From contig JADHYV010000011.1 in NCBI GenBank assembly GCA_027604705.1, positions 248,001-312,000 of the forward strand: a stretch of DNA of 64,000 bases, written 5' to 3'. This stretch comes from Allomyces arbusculus. Its lineage: Eukaryota; Blastocladiomycota; Blastocladiomycetes; Blastocladiales; Blastocladiaceae. The notes beneath the pieces were generated by a model. The model saw nothing but the letters and a program-made list of their open reading frames with translations, was not told where the DNA came from and did not search any database. Position 1 is the stretch's first letter. Each line of letters opens with the position of its first letter. The position numbers were made by a program, and so were the translations under genes. Positions 32,337 through 41,893 of this stretch are shown here, piece after piece.

Positions 32337-35300
32337 TTAGCTCGCGCTTGTCGCAGGCGCGTGGTGGGCACGACCCGGCGCCGCCGTCGCCGACACGTTA
32401 GTCGCCGTCCGGTCCTTGGCGGCAGCCGCGGCTGCAACCGCCGCGGGCGCGAGCGTCGGTGTCGGGTTCGGCGTGATCAGCGGCGCCGCTGCCGTGGCAC
32501 TCGCACTCTTGGCCGCGTGCAGTGACGCAACATACAGTTGCAGGTCTTTGATCGCGAGCAATAACAGCCGGCGCGGCCCGTAAGCCTTGATCCCGAGCTG
32601 CGCAAAGTCTTCCTCGGTCAAGCTCAGCAGCACCGTCAAATCAATCTCCTCACGGCGGAACAGGTTCAGATACCGGTCCTCGAGTTTCAACTGCGCGCAG
32701 AGAGCGGCAATCGGGTCGGCCGCCGACACGACGGCTGCCGCGGCTTCGGGTGGGAGCATGTACGACCGAATTGTCGCGGGCGGGGCCATGGGCGGGGATG
32801 CGGCCGCGGCCAAGAGCGGGGAACGCGCAGTCGCCGACGACCGGTACGACGCTGTCGACCCATTGGACGTTGACCGCGATAGCTGCGATGGCGGGCCGCT
32901 CGCGACTGTCAATGACGGCGACAATGGGTCGCCGAGTGACGCGTACATGCCCATACCCAAGTGCGGCGACTGCAGCGGATGGTACGCGGGCGCCGATGTC
33001 GACAAGGGCGGGAGCGGCGGCGGCGGCGACGCTGTGACTCCAATCGCGGGTGGTGGAGGCGATGCGGCACTGCCAATCGCCGGCGGCAGCGGCGCCGCAG
33101 TCGTCGTCGGCAACGCTTGCACGAGCGACTGGAAATCAAATGGGTGTGCGAGCAGCCCTGGCGACGCGAGACTTGCGAGCGGCGTATGCGTGCGCGATGG
33201 TGCCTGGATCGGTGCCGGGTGCGCGAGCGGCGAGTTGACGTGCGCGCGCATCGGGGACATGGTGCCCGTCGACAGCGGCGGCGTGCCGACGTGCGGCGAC
33301 AACCAACCCGCCAGCGTCGGGGAGACGGCTTGGTAGGGCGTCGACGGAGGGCCCACGGGCGAGCTGCCGCCGACATGCCGCGTGCGCGGCGTCGTCAATG
33401 CGCTTGAGGGCAGCGACGAGATGGGGGTTGGGAATGCGACCGTCGAAGGCGGCGGGTCCGGGCTCGTGGCCGCGTAGCCGGCAAGTTCGGCCGCGTACCG
33501 CAGCTGGTCGTCGGTCGCGGCTTGCTCGGCCGCGAGATATGCATGGTACTGCTGCTGCTGATGCTGAGCTTGGAGTTGCTGCTGCTGCTGATGGTGCTGC
33601 TGCGCTTGGAATTGTTGCTGCGCTTGGAATTGTTGCTGCGCTTGGAATTGTTGCTGCTGATACTGCTGCTGCAACGCCTGGTGCGAAAACTGCTGTGGAT
33701 AATCGGCAAACTGCGGCTGCTGGTGGTTCTGGTACATGTTCTGCACCACGGGCGCTTGCACCGAAGGCTCATGCTCGACAGCGACATGCACGTCCTCGTC
33801 GGCCACGCGTGCCACATCCGCAAGTAATTCCGCGAGCCCGTCCAGCACCATCCCCTTGGTCGCGTCGGCGCCGAACCGGTCTTCGACGACCCGTACAATC
33901 ACGGCAAGCGCCTGCGGCACAAGTACGGGCGCGTCGCGGCGCGGACACGTTACGATCCAGTATCCCTCATCGCCGGCGTCGGCCTCGTCACTGAGCCGCG
34001 GCAGGACCACGTATTCGACGGCCACATGCGTTCCGAGCTCGCGAACCACCGCGGCCGCGACCGAATCGCGGACCCACGTCGTATACGCCTCGGCCGACTC
34101 GACACCCGTGTCGGCCAGCTCGCGCCACCATGCCCCGCCCATGGGCACGCGCACAGCAACGGGCACCCACTCAGCAACACGGCGCGCGACCGCGTGCACG
34201 GCCGCGGGCCCGGTCCCCTCCACGACGACCCGATTACTCGCGTCCGCACGCGGCGGGAACCGCACATGCACATCGGCCGCGCCGACAGCCAACGTCGCGG
34301 CCACCGGCTCGACCCACCGGTGCAAATGCGGCGCGCACGCAACAACCGCCGTTGCGGGTACGATCGGCGGCGGCGGCGGTGGCGGCGGTGCCGCGGCGTT
34401 CGGGGCCATCCCGAGCAGGACGGCACGGCGGTGCGCCATATGCTGGTGCTGGTGCTCAAGCACCTGTTCGTGCTTGGCCACGTCCAGGATCGCGTCGCGC
34501 AACGGGCCCAAGTTAAACGCGGCCTTGGCGGGGGTTCGGGCAATCACGTTATGCGCGTCGTCGGTCATGGCGAGGACCACGTCCTCGACATCGGCGAGTG
34601 CCGCGGCCGCGCCGGCCGCCAGGTACGGGTCGGCATTCTCAGCGTTGGCCGCAAGCATCGCGACGCGTGCGTGTTCCGCGGCGCGCGCCGCGTGCTGTTC
34701 CGACGCCGAGACAAACTTGACAAAGACGCCGAATTGCCGCATGATGCGTTGGATCGTGCGTCCGCCCGTGCCGATAATGCGCTTGTGAAGGTACTCGGGG
34801 ACATAGAAGGACAGTTCCGCAGGCAATTCGTCGGCGACCAGCAAATAGGCGTCGACGGCGCGGTCGACTTCGGGCGAGGCCACGGCAATCGTCATCGCGT
34901 ACGGGTTGATCGCGGGTTCAAACTGGATTCGCGCGCCGGTCGTGCGCATGATCTTGTTCATCTTGCCCTGCTTCTTGCCGGCGAGAAACTCGCGGTACTC
35001 GCGGCCTACGTCGACGCGGACCACGGCTTGCGCGACGACCGTGTCCCCGGGCCACGACGCTGCCACGGCCGTGCACGCGGGCGCGACTTGTTCGGCTGGG
35101 CCCAGGAGCTCGATCACGGCGAGCCCGTAGTGCACGGCGGCCGCGGCGGCACCCGTTCCACTTCCACCCGTTGCGGCGGCGGCCGCCGCCCCGCCAATTA
35201 ACAGCATCCCATCGACCTGGTTCGTTTCCGCGACCTGTTCGAGCGTCGTCCGCAACACTCCCAAATCCGCATCTGCCGCAACGGCGGGCCCGCCCACACG

Positions 35301-36603
35301 ATACCCAAGCTGCACCTGCACCGTAGCCTCAGCCACCGTGCCCAACAACCGCGTCAGTGCATGAATCGTGCGCCGGATCGCCATCGCCGCCGTGCCCAGG
35401 ACTGCCACGGCGACTGCCGGTCCACCGTCGGCACTGCCCAACTCGGGCATCGCCAGCCAGGTCCCGTGCTCCCAACAAACCTTCTCCACCGCGGACGCAC
35501 GATGCACCTGGATCCACGCGAGCCGGCGCGCGGGCACGGGTACAGTGACCGCCACGTGCGCACGGACGGCGCTCGCGACAGCCGTCGCCCACTGCGTCCG
35601 CGCAGCGGCCACGGCCCGCGCGTCCGGGCCCGTGATGGCCACGCGCTGCGCGCGCGTCACGTACAAGTTGGTGCCCGTCCGCGCCATGATGGCGTGGACC
35701 GCCGCGTCGCGCGCGCCGCGCGCCAGGGCCACGGCGCTCGCGGCCACGGGCGGGACCATGTCGACGGTCATTCCGGCGGCCGCGTCCTCCGCGACGTACA
35801 AGTGGAGCGACGCCGCGTCGACGGCGTCGGCCGCGCCGGCGAGATGGACCGCGGGCGCGCGGGCACCGGGCGCGGTCGGCGAGAGGAGCGACGCGGAGGT
35901 GAGCGCCGCGGAAGTGGAGTCGGACGGTGATGGCGGCCATGATGCGGCGGTTTCGGCGGTGGTACTCGGGCGGAAAGTGGCCGTGATACCGTGCTGTGCG
36001 GCGACGCTGTCGACGACCGCCTGGAACGCCGGCGTGAGCGCATTGGTGCGCGGGTCGACGGCGCGGTCGTGCAACGGGACCGTGGCCACAGCCTAGAATT
36101 CCCGGCGGGACCACGTCGGTCGGTCGGTCAGCTCTCCCCACCTCCCGCAAATTCACTCACTTCCACAGACAGATAAAACGCACCTGCGGCTGCCACTCGT
36201 GCAACACCAACGCACGCGCGCGTCCCGCCAAGTCCGCCGCGTGCGCATGAACGTGCACGGCGGCAACGTGCGCCGCATCGTCGTTGCTGCCGCGGCGGGT
36301 CACGACGCGCAGGCCGGCAAGCCCGCTGGTCGCGTGGTGCACGTGCGCCTGGAGTGCGTGCAAACTGTCGTGCGCGGCTGCTTGGTGGGAAGCCGCGTCG
36401 CGCACCGCCGCCGTCGCCGCGGGACCGCGGTCGTCGGCGGCGGCGGGCGCCGGCAGCGAGAGCGACGCGAAGACGGCCATGGCGGGCGCGCGCGAAGCTA
36501 GCGGCGGTGGAGGTGGTGGGGCCGCGGCCGCGGGGAGCGGCGCGTGCGCGGCGGGTGGGGGCGGCGGCGGAGGGGGCGCGAGCGAGGGCCCGCTGATGGA
36601 CAT
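32337..36603 (-). CDS. Bicaudal-C-like KH and SAM domain RNA-binding protein
   Basis: Probable translational or mRNA-stability regulator. Exon 1 (36603-36184) and exon 2 (36092-32337) are joined by a 91-nt intron (GTGCGT...TTCTAG) and give 1391 residues. No ATG begins exon 2, and an in-frame TAG precedes it at the acceptor, so the upstream exon is required. A KH-like fold with FLAGKKQGKMNKIMRTTGA lies near residue 505. A canonical KH follows near 570, with the GxxG loop in KRIIGTGGRTIQRIM. Further degenerate KH-like segments lie before and after. The centre is Gln-rich (about residues 930-1000) with three perfect 18-nt repeats. A C-terminal SAM domain spans about 1264-1332: YLNLFRREEIDLTVLLSL, EDFAQLGIKAYGPRRLLLLA. 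KH repeats plus a C-terminal SAM is the Bicaudal-C order. The start at 36603 is the best ATG; the frame stays open upstream. Confidence 0.85.
33603..33656 (-). repeat. 18-nt coding repeat, three perfect copies
   Basis: On the plus strand the unit is CGCTTGGAATTGTTGCTG repeated three times without change. In the KH/SAM protein it encodes a Gln-rich hexapeptide repeat (QQFQAQ-type) inside a longer polyglutamine region. Confidence 0.95.
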
Positions 36604-39183
36604 GCGTGGATGCGCCGCGCGGGGTGGGCGGGTCGATGTTGTCCGTCGGGTTGATCGTCGTGGCCGCGGTCGGTTCGTCGGTGCCTCCTTGGCGGCAAGG
36701 GCGTGGCTAGAGTGGGAGAGTGACGAGGGCGGGCGGAGCGTGGAGCGCGGCCCGGCGCCGGCGTCAGCAATTCGGTCGAGACGAGCGCGCAGAGGGCAGC
36801 GGGCCGCCGGGTCGCCAGGAGGAGGGAAGCGCGCCGGCGGTGACGCGTCGCGCCCACGCGATGGCCGCGCGTGCGTCCGTCGGTCGGGTCGCTGGCCGCG
36901 CGGGGAACACGGCACGCGCACGCGCGCTTGCGGCACTTGCTCGTCCTGTCCGTCCCCAGCCGCCGCCGCCGTCGCGCGTGCGCCGTGCGGCCGCCGGCTC
37001 GGCGCGCGCGTCGTGCGCGCTGCCCTGCGAGCGGATGGACTTGCACGAGTGGCAGGCCGGTTGCGGTGCGCGTCTTGCTCGCGCGCGGCAAGTGGCCCAA
37101 CGCTTACGGCAACTGTACCCAGGGACAGGGCCGCCGTCGACCTGGTGGGACCAAATTTTTCGTGCACCCCGGCCCACCGCGTCCCACCGCCATCGCATCG
37201 ACCTCGCCCCCAGCGCACCGGGGCGCCCGACGAACGCGCGCGCGTGCAGGCGGGGACGCGGGACGAGCAAGAGCTTGCGCACGCACGGTGTGCCGCGGCC
37301 GGCCGCGCCAACGCCGAGGAGGGAAGGCTGTCCGCACCGTTCACCGGGTCACCGCCGCCGGGCGTGTCGCTTGGCTTTTCTCGGCGCGCGTGGATGGCCG
37401 AAGATCGCGCACGTCGACTGGCCGGAGCGCGCGCTGGGCGGGGTTGGGTTGTCGTGGATGGTTGGGTGGTGGTCGGATTCGGTCCGGCCAAGCGAGAGGC
37501 TCCCCACGGTCAGTTGCGGCTGCTGCTGCTGCTCCCCATGGGCCGCCGCGTCGGGATCGCGTCGTTGAAGGTCGAACAATTCGCGGCGGCGGTGCGCGCG
37601 TCCGGACGGCCTCGTCGGCCTCTGCTTCGCGCTGGCCTGCAGCGGGTCGTCGTCGTGGTGGGCGGTGGCGGCCTGCCGGTTGCGGTCGTGCAAGGGATGG
37701 GACCGCAGCGATCAGGGGGGCTCGGCACTCGTCATCATGAGCTTCCAAAATGAATCGGATCGGTCACTTCTGCGGCAAATAAGCGGAAATACGCCTCTCC
37801 GGTATGCTGCTCACTCGCACGTGCTTCCGCGCAAGGGAGACAGTTTGCTGATGTCGCTGATTTCTCGTTCATCAACCGGTCAACATCATTGCAATCAAAC
37901 GAAATCCAACGCCTTTGAAACGGTTAAATCAATCCCAAGCGCTCTCGCGCTGCTTGATTGGTTGTTGCTCCTCCACGTTTGTGCGCGAGGCCAATCGGGC
38001 GCCTCCCTCTTTGGCGGCTCCTATTTGCCGCCAAACAAAAACCAAACGATTGCTACTGAAAAAAGCACGCTTTTGTTTGCCAAGCAAAAGAAAACACAGA
38101 AACAGTTCATGATCCAAGTGTGATCCGAGGCGCTTTTTGGACAACAAACGACAGCAAACCACAGCATGGGCGCCTCGGCGGTCGTCGCCAGCGCATTTTC
38201 GTGGTGGTTTCTCCGGATCCACGGTTTTCTGGCCAGAGAATTTACAACAAGGGAGATCAGAAACGCACCGGCGAAGCGCAAAGTTTCCACAGAGAAAAGC
38301 GCGTTTTTGCTTGGAGGTTGATGGGCGATGTGGGCCGCGCGGCGGCGGCGCGGTGATCGCAGCACACGAGAAAAAGGTCAGCAAAAGAGGCAAAGAGGTC
38401 CCCTTGTCCGCTGCACGAGCAGCGGAACGTAGCACCGCGATCACTACAAAAGCCGGCCGCTCCCCCGTCCGCCGCGCCTTCCCCTCTCCTCTCTCCCTCT
38501 CATCTCGTCGCCCCGCCGAGACTCTCCCCCCAACAACCCGACTTGCCGCATCCGCCGTGTGTCTGTGTGATCCGCCCGCCGCAACTTTGCCGCCAGCCGA
38601 TCCACGCGTTTTGTGTCGAAAGACCCGACTCTCCGACTCGTCACTCTCGAAGCCGCTCCCCTACGAGGTTCCTGCCGGTCGCTCCGCCGCCGTCCGTTCC
38701 TCCCAACCCCCCAACACCCCCCTTATTTCTCCTGCCGTGGATTGCTTCGCGGACTCCCTCGTGCCAAGGCGAGTCCAACCCGAAAATTCCTCGTCGCTCG
38801 CCCGCAACAGTGCACCGGACCTCGGCGCGCTTCCTGGCGTGGATCATCACTGACGGTCCACCTTGGCTCCGCTGAGCCCCCAAGCTTTCAATTTCGTCAA
38901 TTGCGACGTCCCTTGTCTGATCGCGCCTACGTGCCCGTGTCGGATTCCCTCGAGTGTGTGCGTGGTGCGTGCGTTTCGCTTTGACTCGGTTCGAGGGTTG
39001 TGGCAACGGCGCACGTGACACGCGCTAACGTGCGGCTTGTTCGATCTGATCTGATCAGACGCGTCCAGTCCGCCACCGTCCATCTGCCTGAGCCGTTACG
39101 CCACCGTCGCGTCGCCCAGTGCCTTTGCCCCCCTCGTCTCGCCGCTCCCGCGTGCCCCCCACCCCACCCCACCCTACCATCCG
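36604..39183. promoter_or_regulatory. Long divergent upstream region of the KH/SAM and ODC genes
   Basis: About 2.6 kb between divergent start codons. 36604-37750 is extremely GC-rich and open in several frames on both strands with low-complexity composition, so I do not call genes there. 37750-38400 is AT-richer. 38450-38900 is strongly C/T-rich, with long pyrimidine runs typical of fungal initiation regions and a long ODC leader. No TATA box stands out. Confidence 0.5.
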
Positions 39184-40527
39184 ATGAAGGACCTCTCGCT
39201 CCAGCTCGCGGTCGCGACCGAGTCGGACGCGTCGCTGCTGGCGCAGCTGCAGCTGCCGAGTCCGCCGCACCAAGTGGTCAAGGCCAAGTCGGTCGCCGAG
39301 TACGAGCCAGTCGTGACGCGGTCGGCGTCGATTCCGGCGCTCTTGCAGGAACATATCACGCAGGTGCTGGCCGATGCCGAGCCTGACGATGCCTTCTACG
39401 TGGCCGACGTGGGCGATGTCGTGCGGCAGCACGTGCAGTGGATGACGCTGTTGCCGGGCGTCGAGCCCTTCTACGCGGTCAAGTGCAACCCGGACCCGAT
39501 GATTTTGCGCACGATGGCGCGGCTCGGCAACGGGTTCGACTGCGCGTCCAAGGCCGAGATCGATGCGGCGCTCGCGACGGGTGTTGATCCGACGCGCATC
39601 ATCTACGCGAACCCGTGCAAGGCGGCGAGTCATATCCGACACGCGTCGGCCAAGGGCGTGCGCATGATGACGTTTGATAACGCCGACGAGCTGCACAAGA
39701 TCAAGAAGTGGCACGCGAACCCGCAAATGGTGCTGCGCGTGCTCACCGACGACTCGCGGTCGCTGTGCCGGTTCGGTGTCAAGTTTGGCGCGCACCCGGA
39801 GGTCACGCGGTCGCTGCTGCAGCTCGCCAAGGACTTGGATATCGAGGTGGTCGGCGTTTCGTTCCATGTCGGGTCCGGGTGCTTTGACGCGTCGGCGTTC
39901 CACGACGCCGTCGTCACGGCGCGCAGGGTGTTTGACGAGGCGGCCGAACTCGGGATGCACCTCGAGCTGCTCGACTTGGGCGGCGGGTACCCCGGTGCCG
40001 ACTGCTCGACGGGGATCACGTTTGCGCAGATCGCCGACGTGCTCCGGCCCGCGCTCGCGTCCATGTTCCCGGCGACGCGCATCATTGCCGAGCCCGGACG
40101 GTACTTTGTCTCGAACGCCTACACGCTGGCCGTCAACGTGCACGCACGCCGCGTCGTCGAGGCCAAGGACCAAGAGGCGCAGAAGTCGTTCATGTACTAC
40201 ATCAACGAAGGGCTCTACTCGTCGTTCAACTGCCTCTACTTTGACCACGCGCACGTCTCGCCCAAGGTGCTTGTCAAGGACGGCGTGTATGTGCATGGCC
40301 AAGAGGTGGGGAACGGCGAGACGCACGCGTGCTCGATCTGGGGGCCGACGTGCGACTCGATGGACGTGATCACGCGCGACGGGCAGCTGCCGGAGCTCGA
40401 CGTCGGTGACTGGCTCTACTTTGATGCCATGGGCGCCTACACGGTCGCCGCCGCGTCCACGTTCAACGGGTTCCGCCGGTGCCATGTGATTTGGACCAAC
40501 ACCGAGGCGCACCGCTTGCTCATTTGA
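39184..40527 (+). CDS. ODC1: Ornithine decarboxylase
   Basis: PLP enzyme converting ornithine to putrescine, the first committed step of polyamine synthesis. A single 447-residue exon of normal length. PLP lysine at about residue 100 in FYAVKCNPDP. Other landmarks are GNGFDCASKAEID, IIYANPCKAASHI, FGVKFGAHPE, the SFHVGSGCFD loop, LDLGGGYPG, AEPGRYFVSNAYTL, and the active-site Cys at about 390 in WGPTCDSMDVI. ODC is a head-to-tail dimer with composite active sites; all these residues are present. The ATG follows an A-rich end of a pyrimidine-rich leader. It has no introns. The frame's GC-ending codon bias creates a longer open frame on the opposite strand, which is only a shadow. Confidence 0.97.
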   Translation: MKDLSLQLAVATESDASLLAQLQLPSPPHQVVKAKSVAEYEPVVTRSASIPALLQEHITQVLADAEPDDAFYVADVGDVVRQHVQWMTLLPGVEPFYAVKCNPDPMILRTMARLGNGFDCASKAEIDAALATGVDPTRIIYANPCKAASHIRHASAKGVRMMTFDNADELHKIKKWHANPQMVLRVLTDDSRSLCRFGVKFGAHPEVTRSLLQLAKDLDIEVVGVSFHVGSGCFDASAFHDAVVTARRVFDEAAELGMHLELLDLGGGYPGADCSTGITFAQIADVLRPALASMFPATRIIAEPGRYFVSNAYTLAVNVHARRVVEAKDQEAQKSFMYYINEGLYSSFNCLYFDHAHVSPKVLVKDGVYVHGQEVGNGETHACSIWGPTCDSMDVITRDGQLPELDVGDWLYFDAMGAYTVAAASTFNGFRRCHVIWTNTEAHRLLI

Positions 40528-41126
40528 AGTCGCGGAGAGGGAGAATTGAGGGATGTATGGAGCGCGCGCCACGGGTACGCTGAGCCGTGGTGGCCGGCCG
40601 GGTCTGGGGTCAAGGGACCGGCGGCGTGCCATGGGCCCGTCGGCGCGCAAGGGGGTCGAGTCGATTTGTGGGTTTCGGTTGGGGTGTTTGGTTGTGCTTC
40701 GTCGTTTCGTTTTTTCTCGGTTGTCGTGGTTTCGGCCCATACCGACCGTCGCTTCGGTAACAGGGTTGGGCCGCGCGCCGTCGGCGTCCTAACTATGGTT
40801 GGGTCGTCGGCGCGCTCGCTTTCTTTGTCGTTCATTGCGGTCTTGGCTGTCTTATCTCCACCCTACTTGGCGTTATAAATACAGGCTTGCGGATAGAACA
40901 AGGACCTGTTGGTTACGTTGCGGTCATCGTCAGCGAAAGCGTGAGACTGCCGAGAGCAGGACAGTTGGCCGAGACCAGGACGGCTGGCCCACGTTTGGCC
41001 TGTGGTTGCCTGTCAAGGCGAGATTTTGGTGAGGATCGCGGCCCAACACGGGGCAACGTGATGTTTTGATCGACTTGCCCTTCAGTTGTACTTCACTCCT
41101 CGCTTCTCCAAATCCACACCGCCACC
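40528..41126. other. Spacer between ODC and TOM7
   Basis: 599 bp holding the ODC 3' region and the TOM7 promoter; a TATA-like box lies at 40874. No gene seen. Confidence 0.6.
40874..40881 (+). promoter_or_regulatory. TATA-like box upstream of TOM7
   Basis: TATAAATA about 250 bp before the TOM7 ATG, in GC-rich surroundings. Confidence 0.4.
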
Positions 41127-41496
41127 ATGTTCTCCGAGGAAAACAAGGAGCGTAAGTACCCGCACTTGGCCACACGGATGCACTGCGACACGACACGCTC
41201 GAATTCGTGACCCTCTCCACAATTTTTGGCCGACCTCGGGCGCCATGTTTACTGATTTGCGACACTCACCCCGTTGGCCACGACCACGACCAGGCTTCCT
41301 GCGCGTCACCGACTTTGTCAAGAAGGTCGTGCACGTCATGTACCTGCCGACGATTCTCTACATTGGTGCGTTCCCTCGCTCATGGAGATTTCCGTGCCGC
41401 ACCAATTCTGACGGCCCTCGCTTGGTTCATCGCACAGGCTTCACGCGGTCGAACCCGCAGCCGTCGCTCGCGCGGCTCATCTCGCCGTTCGCGTAA
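41127..41496 (+). CDS. TOM7: Mitochondrial import receptor subunit Tom7
   Basis: Small tail-anchored subunit of the TOM complex in the mitochondrial outer membrane; it modulates assembly and stability of the translocase. Three tiny exons, 41127-41151, 41294-41365 and 41438-41496 (introns 142 and 72 nt), give only 51 residues, too short and too split for simple gene finding. The spliced product reads MFSEENKER, FLRVTDFVKKVVHVMYLPT, ILYIGFTRSNPQPSLARL, ISPFA. It matches Tom7 in the N-terminal (S/D)E(E/S)xKER, the single membrane helix with a central Pro, and the ending G(F/W)xxSNxPxxxxLxSP. The first donor is GTAAGT, the only one in this window with A at +4. The ATG context is GCCACCATG. Confidence 0.9.
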
Positions 41497-41893
41497 AATC
41501 GCCGCCCCCTGAGCACCGGATCATGTCCGTGGTCAAGTGGTCGTCGTTGTGGCGTGGAGGGAGTGGGGTGGACCCTTTCGCGCGTGGAGTGTCTGCCGTG
41601 CCATAAATCGTGGATGTGTTTGTTTTTTGCGTACTCTGCCCGCCCGGTCCTCTCTGTCGTCGTGTTCTTCTCTGCCGCCATCGCCGACGAACTCGACAGG
41701 ACAGGTCCACAATTCAGACGGAAACCGCCGGGCTCCATGTTGCCGAGAGCGAAATGAGCTGCCGGGGCTGCAGATCGAAGATGCAAATCGTACCTTCGTC
41801 GTGCCTCTCCACCCCGCCGCGTGCCGCTATGTAGAAGTCCCTACTTTCCGCCAGGCCCCCTCCTCCACCACCAACAGCAGCAGTCCGCACGTC
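41497..41893. other. Convergent spacer between TOM7 and membrane paralogue A
   Basis: 397 bp between two stop codons; nothing but presumed 3' UTRs seen. Confidence 0.6.

Noticed and set aside
36284-37753. 489-codon plus-strand frame, and a minus-strand frame reaching 37491, in the KH/SAM-ODC spacer
   Set aside because: The region is so GC-rich that several frames are open on both strands; translations are Gly/Ala/Arg/Pro noise. Only the minus-strand portion up to 36603 is supported, as KH/SAM exon 1.
39055-40740. 561-codon open frame antisense to ornithine decarboxylase
   Set aside because: Same mirror effect: Arg/Val/Asp-rich translation, no domain, and the sense frame is an unmistakable ODC.
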